Under the pieces are notes generated by a model, which did not search any database, had not been told where the DNA came from, and saw only the letters and a program-made list of their open reading frames with translations. Below, piece after piece: positions 10,163 to 18,648 of a stretch of 64,000 nucleotides of DNA. Source of the stretch: Mycolicibacterium pulveris (GTDB lineage: Bacteria > Actinomycetota > Actinomycetes > Mycobacteriales > Mycobacteriaceae); contig NZ_AP022599.1 in assembly GCF_010725725.1 (NCBI RefSeq), positions 4,774,001 to 4,838,000 on the forward strand, given 5' to 3'. Every line of letters starts with the position of its first letter. The first letter of the stretch is position 1. The position numbers and the translations under genes were made by a program.

Positions 10163-10912
10163 TTATCCGGCCGGCAGCTGTTTGTGGGGCACGTCGGCGA
10201 CCAGGCCGCCGTCCATCACGAACTCCGCGCCGGTGGCGAACGACGATTCGTCGCTGGCGAGGAACAGCACGAACGTCGCCACCTCCTCGACGGTGCCGGG
10301 CCGGCCCAGCGGCGCCTGCACCATGTCGTCGGGCAGGTGCTTGGTCATCGGGGTCCGGATGAAGCCGGGGTGAATCGAGTTCACACGAATCTTGTTGTGC
10401 GCCAACTCGAGTGCCGCCGACTTGGTCAGCCCCCGCACCGCCCACTTCGAGGCGACGTAGCTGTGCACCCAGGCGGCGCCGCGCAGACCCTCGATGGACG
10501 AGACGTTGATGATCGAGCCGCCGCCCGCGGCGGTCATCGGGTCGATGACAGCCTTGATGCCGAGCATGGTGCCGGTCAGGTTGACGTCGAGGACGTTCTG
10601 CCACTTCTGCACGTCGAGCGTCTTCAGCGGCCCCAACGCCACGATGCCGGCGTTGTTCACCAGCACGTTGAGGGTGCCGAAATTCTCGGTCGCGGTCGAG
10701 ACCGCGGCCTGCCACTGGTCGTAGTCGGTGACGTCGAGGTGCACGTAGCGCGCGGCCTCTCCGAGTTCGTCGGCCAATGCCTTGCCCTCGTCGTCGAGGA
10801 TGTCACCGACGACCACCTTGGCGCCCTCAGCCACCAGCATCCGGGCGTGCGCGGCGCCCATGCCCCTGGCGCCACCGCTGATAAGTGCAACTTTTCCGTC
10901 CACGCGTCCCAT
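10163..10912 (-). CDS. Short-chain dehydrogenase, FabG3 / 3-alpha(20-beta)-hydroxysteroid dehydrogenase-like
   Basis: A 249-residue classical SDR. It has the nucleotide-binding GGARGMG (about residue 13), [16 protein letters not shown] (catalytic Ser), and Y-x3-K as YVASK, followed by the [11 protein letters not shown] loop. Much of it reads like M. tuberculosis Rv2002 (FabG3, a 20-beta-hydroxysteroid dehydrogenase), including [32 protein letters not shown] and the ASDESS..TGAEFV..GG tail. That suggests an NAD(H)-dependent oxidoreductase acting on a steroid or similar hydroxyl. Start ATG 10912 (MGRVDGK) is preferred over 10936. A KstR-type operator lies 34 bases upstream, shared with the divergent gene. 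Confidence 0.88.
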   Translation of the reverse strand: MGRVDGKVALISGGARGMGAAHARMLVAEGAKVVVGDILDDEGKALADELGEAARYVHLDVTDYDQWQAAVSTATENFGTLNVLVNNAGIVALGPLKTLDVQKWQNVLDVNLTGTMLGIKAVIDPMTAAGGGSIINVSSIEGLRGAAWVHSYVASKWAVRGLTKSAALELAHNKIRVNSIHPGFIRTPMTKHLPDDMVQAPLGRPGTVEEVATFVLFLASDESSFATGAEFVMDGGLVADVPHKQLPAG

Positions 10913-10946
10913 GAGGGGCCAGGCTACAGGGCGCACGTGCTACAAG

Positions 10947-10960
10947 TAGAACCTGTTCCA
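10947..10960. promoter_or_regulatory. KstR-type operator (exact match), between divergent SDR and reductase genes
   Basis: TAGAACCTGTTCCA fits the published mycobacterial KstR consensus TnnAACnnGTTnnA at all eight fixed positions. It is 34 bases before the SDR start and 21 bases before the GTG of the reductase gene, so one site could repress both promoters. KstR is a TetR repressor of cholesterol/lipid catabolism genes that is released by 3-oxo-cholestenoyl-CoA-type ligands; binding here is inferred. Confidence 0.78.
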
Positions 10961-10981
10961 GTTCGGGCGAAGGGAAACAGG

Positions 10982-12055
10982 GTGGCCATCCGCGTCGCAC
11001 TCATCGGTACCGGAAACTGCGGCAGCCTCGCGCTGCGGCAACTCATCGAGGACAGCCGCTTCGATTTGACCGGCGTGTGGGTGTCCACCGACGCCAAGGT
11101 CGGCAAGGACGCCGGGGAGCTGGCCGGGCTGGACGTCACCACCGGCATCACCGCGATCAACGACCTCGACGCGATCATCGCCGCCAAACCGGACTGCATC
11201 GTGTACTGCGCGATGGGCGACACCCGGCTGCCTCAGGCGATGGCCGACATCCGCCGGATCCTGGCCGCAGGCATCGACGTGGTCGGATCCGCACCCGGGG
11301 TGCTGCAGTATCCCTGGCAGGTGATCCCTGACAAGTACATCGACCGCGTCGAGGACGCTGCGCGCCAAGGCGATTCGAGCATCTTCATCACCGGCGTCGA
11401 TCCCGGCTTCGCCACCGACCTGCTGCCGTTCGCGCTCGCCGGCACGTGCCAGCGCATCGAGCAGATCCGCACCATGGAGATCGCCGACTACGCCAGCTAC
11501 GACGGCGCGACGGTGATGTTCGAGGTGATGGGCTTCGGTAACCAGATCGGCGACTTTCCGCTGCTGTTTCAGCCAGGTGTGCTCAGCATCGCGTGGGGCA
11601 CTGCGATCCGGCAGCTGGCGGCCGGCCTCGGCGTCGAGGTCGATGAGATCAAAGACTCCGTTGAACAGGAACCGGCCCCCGAGGATTTCGACGTGGCGGT
11701 GGGCACCATCAAGAAGGGCACCGTGGCCGCGCTGCGCTTCCAGATCGAGGGCATGGTCAAGGGCAAACCGGTGATCGTCGTCGAACACGTCACTCGGCTG
11801 CGGCCAGACCTGCGCCCGGACTGGGCGCAGCCCGCACAGCCGGGAGGCTCCTACCGCGTCGAGATCGTCGGCGAGCCGTCCTACGCCATGGACATCTGCC
11901 CGACCAGTAGCAACGGCGACCACAACTACGCGGCGATCCTCGCCGCGGCAGGCCGCATCGTCAACGCCATCCCCGACGTCCTCGCGGCGCCACCGGGTAT
12001 CCGGACCACTCTGGACATGCCGCTCGTCACCGGTAAAGGCTTGCTGCGACTTTAA
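10982..12055 (+). CDS. DapB-like NAD(P)-binding oxidoreductase
   Basis: A 357-residue protein from GTG 10982, preceded by AGGGAA. The N-terminal Rossmann motif IGTGNCGSLAL resembles dihydrodipicolinate-reductase/2,4-diaminopentanoate-dehydrogenase-like proteins. Mycobacteria have several such paralogues annotated as DapB-like, distinct from the true lysine enzyme. The middle part has a GVDPGFATDLLPF motif and a conserved C-terminal GDHNYAA region. The substrate is unknown. The gene forms a probable two-gene unit with the HAD hydrolase (15-base gap) and shares a KstR-type site with the divergent SDR, so a role in steroid or branched-lipid metabolism is plausible. Confidence 0.75.
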   Translation: MAIRVALIGTGNCGSLALRQLIEDSRFDLTGVWVSTDAKVGKDAGELAGLDVTTGITAINDLDAIIAAKPDCIVYCAMGDTRLPQAMADIRRILAAGIDVVGSAPGVLQYPWQVIPDKYIDRVEDAARQGDSSIFITGVDPGFATDLLPFALAGTCQRIEQIRTMEIADYASYDGATVMFEVMGFGNQIGDFPLLFQPGVLSIAWGTAIRQLAAGLGVEVDEIKDSVEQEPAPEDFDVAVGTIKKGTVAALRFQIEGMVKGKPVIVVEHVTRLRPDLRPDWAQPAQPGGSYRVEIVGEPSYAMDICPTSSNGDHNYAAILAAAGRIVNAIPDVLAAPPGIRTTLDMPLVTGKGLLRL

Positions 12056-12070
12056 GTAGTCTGAAGCGCG

Positions 12071-12835
12071 ATGAGCGCCCAATCGGTGGCACCCGACCCG
12101 ATCGCGGAGATCGCCGCGAGCCCGCCCGGCCCGCAAGTCGGTGCGTTCTTCGATCTGGACGGCACGCTCGTCGACGGGTTCACGGCGACCGCGCACGCTG
12201 CCGACCGCATCAGGCGCAGGCAGGCACGCATCGGTGAGGTGCTCGGCGTCATCGAGGCCTCGCTGCGATATCGGTTCGGCCGTATGCAGTTCGAGCGGCT
12301 GCTCACCAGGGCCGCCGGCTATCTGCGCGGAGAATCGCTGGCCGAACTCGACGCGCTCGGCGAGCGGCTGTTCGCCGAACGGGTGGCGGCGCGCGTCTTC
12401 CCCTACATGCACGAGATCGTGCAGGCGCATCAACAGCGCGGCCACACCGTGGTGCTGAGCAGCTCGGCGCTGACCATCCATGCCGAGCCCGTCGCCCGCT
12501 TCCTCGGGATCGACCACGTGCTGTGCAACCGGTTCGAGCTCGACGATGCCGGCCTGCTGACCGGCCGGATCGCCAAGCCGGTGATCTGGGGAAGACGGAA
12601 ATCTTCTGCGGTGCAATCGTTTTGCGAAAGCAATGACGTCGATCTGCAGCGCAGCTACTTCTACGCCGACGGCGACGAGGACGTCGCGCTGATGGTGCGG
12701 GTCGGCCACCCCAGGCCGGTCAACCCGCGCCCACAGCTGGCCGCGATGGCCGCTGAGCAGGGCTGGCCGGTGCTGCGGCTCGCCGGGTCGGTGCGTCGAC
12801 GCCGGTCGCTGCGCAGGCTTGTCGGCTACGACTGA
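12071..12835 (+). CDS. HAD-IB family phosphatase (SerB-like)
   Basis: A 254-residue haloacid-dehalogenase-superfamily subfamily IB hydrolase. Motif I is FFDLDGTLVDG (nucleophile Asp near residue 30), motif II is VVLSSSALTIHAEP, a motif-III-type lysine lies in the KPVIWGRRK stretch, and the acidic motif is YADGDEDVALM near residue 200. This set is typical of the mycobacterial SerB/PlsC-associated HAD-IB proteins that act on small phosphomonoesters. It follows the DapB-like gene by 15 bases and is probably cotranscribed with it. A GC-rich hairpin follows the stop. Confidence 0.82.
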   Translation: MSAQSVAPDPIAEIAASPPGPQVGAFFDLDGTLVDGFTATAHAADRIRRRQARIGEVLGVIEASLRYRFGRMQFERLLTRAAGYLRGESLAELDALGERLFAERVAARVFPYMHEIVQAHQQRGHTVVLSSSALTIHAEPVARFLGIDHVLCNRFELDDAGLLTGRIAKPVIWGRRKSSAVQSFCESNDVDLQRSYFYADGDEDVALMVRVGHPRPVNPRPQLAAMAAEQGWPVLRLAGSVRRRRSLRRLVGYD

Positions 12836-12851
12836 CTGATGCCCGTAGTGC

Positions 12852-12866
12852 CCCCGCGGTGCGGGG
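12852..12866 (+). terminator. Possible terminator hairpin after the HAD gene
   Basis: CCCCGC-GGT-GCGGGG forms a 6-bp perfect stem 16 bases after the HAD stop, without a U-tract. It would separate the reductase/HAD unit from the KstR-type promoter of the next gene. The stem is seen; the function is inferred. Confidence 0.35.
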
Positions 12867-12904
12867 CCCCGGCCCGGGTGGTTGACGCAGCGCCTACGCT
12901 AAAC

Positions 12905-12918
12905 TAGAACACGTTTCA
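12905..12918. promoter_or_regulatory. KstR-type operator (exact match) before the nitronate monooxygenase gene
   Basis: TAGAACACGTTTCA satisfies every fixed base of TnnAACnnGTTnnA. It ends 31 bases before the ATG at 12950, a spacing close to that of the other sites in this window. Confidence 0.78.
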
Positions 12919-12949
12919 ATTCCGCGAAGCGCCCTATCGAGGAGCCGGC

Positions 12950-14083
12950 ATGCACACCCCCATCTGCGACGAACTCAACATCGAGTTCCCGATCTTCGCC
13001 TTCACCCACTGCCGCGATGTCGTCGTCGCCGTGAGCAAGGCCGGCGGGTTCGGCGTGCTCGGCGCCGTCGGCTTCACCCCGGAGCAGCTCGAGATCGAGT
13101 TGAAGTGGATCGACGAGAACATCGGCGATCATCCCTACGGTGTGGACATCGTCATCCCGAACAAGTACGAGGGCATGGATGCCGCCGACCTGTCCCCCGA
13201 AGTACTCAAGAAGACGCTGAACGACCTCGTTCCCCAGGAACACATCGACTTCGCCAAGAAGATCCTCGCCGAGCACGGCGTGCCGATCGAACACAGCGAC
13301 GACGACGCGCTGCAACTGCTCGGCTGGACCGAGGCGACGGCCACCCCCCAGGTCGAGGTGGCATTGCAGCACCCGAAGTGCACGTTGATCGCCAACGCGC
13401 TCGGCACGCCGCCCGCCGACATGATCAAGCACATCCATGAGACCGGCCGCAAGGTCGCCGCGCTGTGCGGCTCACCGTCGCAGGCCCGCAAGCACGCCGA
13501 CGCCGGGGTGGACATCATCATCGCCCAAGGCGGTGAGGCCGGCGGCCACTGCGGCGAGATCGGCTCGATCGTGCTCTGGCCGCAGGTGGTCAAGGAGGTC
13601 GCCCCGCGTCCGGTGCTTGCCGCAGGTGGGATCGGCAGCGGTCAGCAGATCGCCGCCGCACTGGCCATGGGCGCCCAGGGCGCCTGGACCGGTTCGCAGT
13701 GGGTCATGGTCGAAGAGTCCGAACACACCCCCGTGCAGCACGCCGCCTACGCCAAGGCCACCAGCAAGGACACCGTGCGCAGCCGGTCGTTTACCGGCAA
13801 GCCGGCGCGGATGCTGCGCAACGAATGGACCGAGGCGTGGGAGCACCCGGACAACCCGAAGCCGCTGGGGATGCCCTTGCAGTACATGGTGTCGGGCATG
13901 GCGGTCGCCGCCACCCACAAGTACCCCAACGAAAGCGTCGACGTGGCGTTCAATCCGATCGGTCAGGTTGTCGGTCAATTCACCAAGGTGGAGAAGTCCG
14001 CGGCGGTGATCGAGCGCTGGGTGCAGGAGTACCTCGAGGCCACCAACCGGCTCAACGAACTCAACGAGGCCGCTTCGGTGTAA
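12950..14083 (+). CDS. Nitronate monooxygenase-like FMN oxidoreductase (2-nitropropane dioxygenase family)
   Basis: A 377-residue TIM-barrel flavoprotein corresponding in length and context to M. tuberculosis Rv1894c. FMN-binding segments are visible: the start of the barrel KAGGFGVLGAVGFTPEQ, the phosphate-binding IIAQGGEAGGHCGEIGS, VLAAGGIGSGQQIAAALAMGAQGAWTGS, and the C-terminal AGQ-type region. The family oxidises nitronates or, in some clades, works as NADH:quinone reductase. The protein has an extra segment of about 50 aa after the first strands (KWIDENIGDHPYGVDIVIPN). It sits directly behind a KstR-type operator, which suggests induction on steroids. A second, shorter family member is at 25284. 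Confidence 0.88.
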   Translation: MHTPICDELNIEFPIFAFTHCRDVVVAVSKAGGFGVLGAVGFTPEQLEIELKWIDENIGDHPYGVDIVIPNKYEGMDAADLSPEVLKKTLNDLVPQEHIDFAKKILAEHGVPIEHSDDDALQLLGWTEATATPQVEVALQHPKCTLIANALGTPPADMIKHIHETGRKVAALCGSPSQARKHADAGVDIIIAQGGEAGGHCGEIGSIVLWPQVVKEVAPRPVLAAGGIGSGQQIAAALAMGAQGAWTGSQWVMVEESEHTPVQHAAYAKATSKDTVRSRSFTGKPARMLRNEWTEAWEHPDNPKPLGMPLQYMVSGMAVAATHKYPNESVDVAFNPIGQVVGQFTKVEKSAAVIERWVQEYLEATNRLNELNEAASV

Positions 14084-14136
14084 TTCGCGGCACCGCCGCG
14101 GTCGTCTGATTCGCCGCCCGGGGTACTCCCCATCGC

Positions 14137-14472
14137 ATGAAGCACTTTCGGCGATGGGGCGCGGTGTACGTGCTGTTGCTGCTGTTCATCGGATCGTGGC
14201 TGGGCCAGTTCTTCACCCAACTCGCGGAGTTCACCGCCACCCAGCAGCAGCACGGTCAGCCGTTCCAGTGGGGCGAGTACCTGCACACGTTCTTCGCGGC
14301 CACGTTCGAGAACTGGCAGAGCGAGTGGCTACAGCTGATCTTCCAGGCGATCCTGCTGCTGGGCGCCAAGCACTGGCTGTTCAAGGTCGATGCTGAAGAC
14401 CTCGAACGCATCGAGGCCAAGATCGACGAGGTCAAGGACCGGTTGAGCCTGTCGACACCCCCGCCGGTCTGA
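14137..14472 (+). CDS. Small membrane protein (DUF6766-like)
   Basis: A 111-residue protein with one strong transmembrane helix near the N-terminus (VYVLLLLFIGSWLGQFF, about 9-25) and a second hydrophobic stretch (LIFQAILLLGAKHW, about 70-85). It ends in a charged, probably coiled-coil tail (EDLERIEAKIDEVKDRL). The arrangement matches small DUF6766-type proteins common in actinobacteria. The function is unknown. It lies 53 bases after the nitronate monooxygenase gene and could be read from the same transcript. Confidence 0.65.
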   Translation: MKHFRRWGAVYVLLLLFIGSWLGQFFTQLAEFTATQQQHGQPFQWGEYLHTFFAATFENWQSEWLQLIFQAILLLGAKHWLFKVDAEDLERIEAKIDEVKDRLSLSTPPPV

Positions 14473-14516
14473 TCGCTGCGTGTTCCGCCCCCGGGGTCTG
14501 GTGCGTCGCCCACCGA

Positions 14517-14538
14517 TTATGTAAGGTAACATACATAA
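14517..14538. promoter_or_regulatory. Inverted repeat, probable TetR autoregulatory operator
   Basis: TTATGT (14517-14522) and ACATAA (14533-14538) are perfect inverted arms spaced by ten bases, 25 bases before the TetR start. The surrounding DNA is unusually AT-rich for this genome. The position suggests that the TetR protein controls its own operon. Confidence 0.55.
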
Positions 14539-14563
14539 CCGCGGACGGAAGGGGCAGTCGCCG

Positions 14564-15151
14564 ATGGTCAGCCCTCGCGAGCGGATGGTCGTCTCCGCGG
14601 CGCTGTTGATCCGGGAACGGGGTGCGCACCCGACCGCCATCGCCGACGTGCTCGAGCACAGCGGCGCCCCTCGAGGTTCGGCGTACCACTACTTTCCCGG
14701 TGGCCGCACCCAACTGCTCTGTGAGGCAATTGATTACGCCAACGAGCGCGTAGCTGCCCGAATTGCGAAGGGCCGAAGCGGAGTCGAGATCCTCGACCAA
14801 CTCGTCACCGATTTCCGCAAGGTACTCCTCGATTCCGACTTCCGGGCAGGCTGTCCCGTAGTCGCCGTCAGCGTCGAATCCGGCGACCCCGCCAAGCAAG
14901 AACAGGCCGCGCCGGTGCTCGAACGCGCAGGCGCGGCTTTCGGTCGGTGGACCGACCTCATCGCGGCTCAGCTCGCCGCCGACGGAATACCCCCCGAACG
15001 CGCCGACGAACTCGCGATGCTGATCACCACCGCGCTCGAGGGGGCGATCGTGGTGGCACGCGCCTCCCGCGACGTCAAACCACTTGATGTCGTGCACGGC
15101 CAACTGCGGAAGCTGCTAGATGCTTCGGCGCCGGAAAGGAAGACCAAATGA
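14564..15151 (+). CDS. TetR/AcrR-family regulator (LmrA/YxaF-like C-terminal domain)
   Basis: A 195-residue regulator. The N-terminal helix-turn-helix (about 8-55) shows the TetR pattern with GAPRGSAYHYFPGGRTQL, where the HYFPGG form is typical of the LmrA/YxaF group. The ligand domain contains DFRAGCPVVAVSVES, also a mark of this group. ATG 14564 follows GGAAGGGG. Its stop overlaps the start of the molybdopterin enzyme gene (ATGA), so the two are translationally coupled, and it probably represses this operon through the inverted repeat at 14517-14538. Confidence 0.85.
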   Translation: MVSPRERMVVSAALLIRERGAHPTAIADVLEHSGAPRGSAYHYFPGGRTQLLCEAIDYANERVAARIAKGRSGVEILDQLVTDFRKVLLDSDFRAGCPVVAVSVESGDPAKQEQAAPVLERAGAAFGRWTDLIAAQLAADGIPPERADELAMLITTALEGAIVVARASRDVKPLDVVHGQLRKLLDASAPERKTK

Positions 15152-17406
15152 CGACCGGTGAGACCCGCCCCCGCGAGCAATGGCGGCCGACGGCCTGCAT
15201 CCTCTGCGAATGCAACTGCGGCATCGTGGTACAACTCGACGACCGTAGGCTGACCAAGATCCGTGGCGACAAAGCGCACCCGGCCTCGCAGGGTTACACA
15301 TGCAACAAGGCGCTGCGCCTGGACCACTACCAGAACAACCATGGTCGGCTGACCTCACCGCTGCGGCGCAGACGCGATGGAAGCTATGAGGAGATCGACT
15401 GGGACACCGCGATTTCCGAGATCGCCGCCGGGTTCAAGGACATCGCGCAACGGTTTGGTGGCGACAAGATCTTCTACTACGGCGGTGGTGGCCAGGGCAA
15501 TCACCTCGGCGGCGCCTACAGCGGGGCGTTCCTCAAGGCGCTGGGCGCGCGGTACCGATCCAATGCCCTCGCTCAGGAGAAGACCGGCGAGGCCTGGGTA
15601 GACGCGCACCTCTACGGTGGCCACACCCGCGGCGAATTCGAGCATGCCGAGGTGTCGGTGTTCGTCGGCAAGAACCCGTGGATGTCGCAGAGTTTCCCGC
15701 GGGCGCGCGTGGTGCTCAACGACATCGCGAAGAACCCGCTGCGCTCGATGATCGTCATCGATCCGGTCCTCACCGACACCGCGAAGATGGCCGACTTCCA
15801 CCTACGGGTGCGGCCGGGAACCGACGCGTGGTGCCTGGCCGCCCTCGCGGGCGTGTTGGTTCAGGAAAACCTGTGCGACGAAGCGTTTTTGGCCGCACAC
15901 GTCACCGGCGTCGAACCGGTGCGCGACGCACTGTGTGAGGTTCCGGTCGCCGACTACGCCCAGCGGTGCGGCGTCGACGAGGAACTGATCCGGCTGGCGG
16001 CGCGACGAATCGGCACCGCCGACAGCGTTGCGGTGTTCGAAGATCTCGGCGTCCAGCAGGCGCCCAACAGCACGTTGTGCTCCTACTTGGACAAGCTGCT
16101 GTGGATACTGACCGGAAACTTCGCCAAACGTGGTGGGCAGCATCTACATTCGTCGTTCGGTCCGTTGCTGCGTCACGCGCCGGAAATCGGCCGAACCCCG
16201 GTGACCAAAGCGCCGATCATCGGTGGCCTGGTGCCGGGCAATGTGGTGCCCGAGGAGATCCTGAGCGACCACCCCGACCGGTTCCGGGCGATGATTGTCG
16301 AAAGCAGCAACCCGGCCCATTCGCTGGCCAACTCCGCGGCATGTCGCGAGGCCTTCAGGTCGCTGGAACTGCTGGTGGTCATCGACGTCGCGATGACCGA
16401 AACCGCCCGGTTGGCCGATTACGTGTTGCCCGCGGCCAGCCAGTTCGAGAAGGCCGAGGCGACGTTCTTCAACCTGGAGTTCCCGCACAACGCTTTTCAC
16501 CTGCGGCACCCGCTGATGGACCCGCTGCCGGGCACCTTGCCCGAGGCGGAGATCTGGGCGCGGTTGGTGCGCGAACTCGGCGTGGTGGACGAGGCGGAGC
16601 TGGCGCCGCTGCGCGCCGCGGCGACGCATGGTCGCGCCGAGTTCGCCGAGGCGTTCATGCACGCGGTCGGTTCCTCGCCGGTGCTGGCCAAGGTGTTGCC
16701 GTACGTGCTGTATGAGACACTGGGCCCGACTCTGCCAGAAGGACTTTCAAGTGCGGCAGCATTGTGGGGGCTTGCGCAGAAGGCGGCGCTGACCTATCCC
16801 GATGCGGTGCGGCGCGCGGGGTTCGCCGACGGTAATGCGTTGTTCGACGCGATCCTGACGAGCCCGTCGGGACTGACGTTCACGGTGCACGAGTACGAAG
16901 ACGACTTTGCGCTGATCTCCCACCCGGACCACAAGATCGCCCTGCACATGCCGCAGCTGCTCGACGAGATCCGTGCTCTCAAAGCTCCGGTGTCCCCGTT
17001 GACCAGTGCGGAGTTTCCGTTCGTGCTGTCGGCAGGCGAGCGTCGCGCCTACACCGCCAACGACATCCTGCGTGATCCTTCCTGGCGTAAGCGCGATCGC
17101 GACGGCGCGCTGAGGGTCAGCGTCGAGGATGCCGAGGCGCTGGGTCTGAGCAACGGTGGGCGCGCACGTATCACCACCGCCGCGGGTACGGCCGAGGCGG
17201 TGGTGGAAGTCAGCGAGGCCATGCTGCCCGGGCACGCGTCGCTGCCCAACGGATACGGCCTCGACTTCGAAAACGTGGACGGCGCTACCCAGGTCGCCGG
17301 TGTCGCGCCCAATACGCTGACCTCCACCCGGTGGCGGGATGCGTACTCCGCGACACCGTGGCACAAGCATGTGCCCGCACGCATCGAACCGGTTGTGGCG
17401 CGATGA
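15148..17406 (+). CDS. Molybdopterin-dependent oxidoreductase with N-terminal [4Fe-4S] site
   Basis: A 752-residue member of the DMSO-reductase/formate-dehydrogenase superfamily. Near the N-terminus C17-x2-C20-x3-C24 and C52 form the [4Fe-4S] ligand set. Mo-bis-MGD binding segments follow, for example FYYGGGGQGNH, VFVGKNPWMSQ, MIVIDPVLTDTA, and the C-terminal dinucleotide domain starting near PFVLSAGER. No twin-arginine leader is present, so it should be cytosolic. The substrate is unknown. It lies in a tetR - Mo enzyme - DUF2867 operon with four-base overlaps at both junctions. No dedicated small electron-transfer subunit is encoded beside it. Confidence 0.88.
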   Translation: MTTGETRPREQWRPTACILCECNCGIVVQLDDRRLTKIRGDKAHPASQGYTCNKALRLDHYQNNHGRLTSPLRRRRDGSYEEIDWDTAISEIAAGFKDIAQRFGGDKIFYYGGGGQGNHLGGAYSGAFLKALGARYRSNALAQEKTGEAWVDAHLYGGHTRGEFEHAEVSVFVGKNPWMSQSFPRARVVLNDIAKNPLRSMIVIDPVLTDTAKMADFHLRVRPGTDAWCLAALAGVLVQENLCDEAFLAAHVTGVEPVRDALCEVPVADYAQRCGVDEELIRLAARRIGTADSVAVFEDLGVQQAPNSTLCSYLDKLLWILTGNFAKRGGQHLHSSFGPLLRHAPEIGRTPVTKAPIIGGLVPGNVVPEEILSDHPDRFRAMIVESSNPAHSLANSAACREAFRSLELLVVIDVAMTETARLADYVLPAASQFEKAEATFFNLEFPHNAFHLRHPLMDPLPGTLPEAEIWARLVRELGVVDEAELAPLRAAATHGRAEFAEAFMHAVGSSPVLAKVLPYVLYETLGPTLPEGLSSAAALWGLAQKAALTYPDAVRRAGFADGNALFDAILTSPSGLTFTVHEYEDDFALISHPDHKIALHMPQLLDEIRALKAPVSPLTSAEFPFVLSAGERRAYTANDILRDPSWRKRDRDGALRVSVEDAEALGLSNGGRARITTAAGTAEAVVEVSEAMLPGHASLPNGYGLDFENVDGATQVAGVAPNTLTSTRWRDAYSATPWHKHVPARIEPVVAR

Positions 17407-17885
17407 CCACCGCGGTTCGTCAGATCACCCCGGTCGCCGACACCAGGTCGCTGAGCACACTGCCCCGCGTCGACTACGGGGACGCGTTTCTCGTCGATGT
17501 GGCATCACCCCTCGCGCGCTCGGCTGAGCAATGGATGCGGGTGATCCTGGAAGACGCGCCGGCGGTGGTGCGGGGGCGGTTGCTCGCGGGTTGGAAGTCG
17601 TTGGGGCTCAAAGCTGACTCCGACGGACCGGTGCTCGGCTGGCAGATCCGCGCCAGCGCACCCGATTACGTGTTGCTCGGCCGGGACTCGTGGATCGGAA
17701 TGCCCGGCGAACTGTTGCTGCGCCGCACCGAGCACGGTCTGTTGTTCGCGACCTTCCTGCGGTTCGGAAATCCGATCGTTCGGATGGTGTGGGCCGCCGC
17801 GAGACCGACCCACGTGCAGACGGTGGCGTCCCTGCTCGAGGACGCCCGCCGTCGCACCCAATCCCCGAGCGGCGGCCAGGGTTAG
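17403..17885 (+). CDS. DUF2867-like hypothetical protein
   Basis: A 160-residue soluble protein starting at ATG 17403, which overlaps the stop of the molybdopterin enzyme (ATGA). A longer frame starting at 17331 is inside the upstream gene and is rejected. Visible features include the segment DYVLLGRDSWIGMPGELLLRR and a C-terminal region VRMVWAAARPTHVQTV, typical of DUF2867-type proteins in actinobacteria, which have no known function. Coupled translation suggests it works with the Mo enzyme. Confidence 0.7.
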   Translation: MTTAVRQITPVADTRSLSTLPRVDYGDAFLVDVASPLARSAEQWMRVILEDAPAVVRGRLLAGWKSLGLKADSDGPVLGWQIRASAPDYVLLGRDSWIGMPGELLLRRTEHGLLFATFLRFGNPIVRMVWAAARPTHVQTVASLLEDARRRTQSPSGGQG

Positions 17886-17889
17886 CCGG

Positions 17890-18432
17890 TCACGGCGCCG
17901 GCGCTGGTGCGGGCGCCGCATCCGGAGCCGGCGGCGCACCGCCAGGAGCCGGCGCTGCGGACACCGGCTGTGGTGGCGTCGGGTTCGCCGACATGCCCGG
18001 TGGCGGCGTGGCGTTGGAACTGAGCGGGCGTTGTGTGAGCAGGAGCAAGGCGTCCTCGCCGCTGACCTCCTGGGTCCGCACCGCGTGCCACAGCTCGCGC
18101 AGATAGGTCAACCCGCTGCTCTGCCGGTTCACCGGAGTCAACGTGGTGTCGGGCGGCAGGTTCTCGGGGCTCGACAGATGCGGCGTGCCTTCCTCCGGCG
18201 CCGCTTCAGCGGCAACCTCTTCGGCAGGCGGTGGCGTGGCCGGTGCCGGCGCGGGCGCAGCCACCGCCGGCGGCGCGGGAGCTGACTGCACGGCGACGGG
18301 CGCCGGTGGTGGCGGCGGCGCGGGAGTGACGGGGTCGGCCAACGCCGACGGAGTTGAAAGCGTCAGCGCAGCGAGCAGGCCGAGACCTCCTGCGGCGACC
18401 GCGAGTGCCTTGGCATCGATGTCCAACCTCAC
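17890..18432 (-). CDS. Secreted alanine/proline-rich protein
   Basis: A 180-residue exported protein from GTG 18432 with AAGGGGG just upstream. A Sec signal (about 1-32, ending STPSALADP) is followed by a Pro/Ala-rich stretch. A short ordered middle segment follows (about 88-135, containing SSGLTYLRELWHAVRTQEVSG and LLLLTQRPL), then a second Pro/Ala tail. The shape is that of mycobacterial cell-wall-associated Pro-rich proteins, with a likely small functional core flanked by flexible linkers. The function is unknown. It converges on the DUF2867 gene and is divergent from CYP125. Confidence 0.7.
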   Translation of the reverse strand: MRLDIDAKALAVAAGGLGLLAALTLSTPSALADPVTPAPPPPPAPVAVQSAPAPPAVAAPAPAPATPPPAEEVAAEAAPEEGTPHLSSPENLPPDTTLTPVNRQSSGLTYLRELWHAVRTQEVSGEDALLLLTQRPLSSNATPPPGMSANPTPPQPVSAAPAPGGAPPAPDAAPAPAPAP

Positions 18433-18542
18433 GCATCCCCCTTTCCGGATCTCGCAAGGGACGTCACTGGATGAATATGCCGGACCGACGAAATTGTTAC
18501 ACCTGTGTCGGCAGTGACCAAGCGGTCAATTGGCGGGGCCGT

Positions 18543-18556
18543 CAGAACACGTTTCA
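18543..18556. promoter_or_regulatory. Near-consensus KstR-type site upstream of CYP125
   Basis: CAGAACACGTTTCA matches TnnAACnnGTTnnA at seven of eight fixed positions (first T is C). It lies 92 bases before the CYP125 start. CYP125 genes are known KstR targets in M. tuberculosis and M. smegmatis, which strengthens an otherwise imperfect match. Confidence 0.6.
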
Positions 18557-18648
18557 CTTCCGAAATCACCCAACACGCGGCAACGGGCTCAACTGTGGTG
18601 TAGCAATGCGGTAGGCGTACTAGATCGCGTCATGTGAGGAGTGCATCC

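Noticed and set aside
10155..10172. GGCCGG / CCGGCC hairpin at the SDR stop codon
   Set aside because: GC-only six-base arms arise often in this genome, and the stem includes the stop codon; termination is not supported further.
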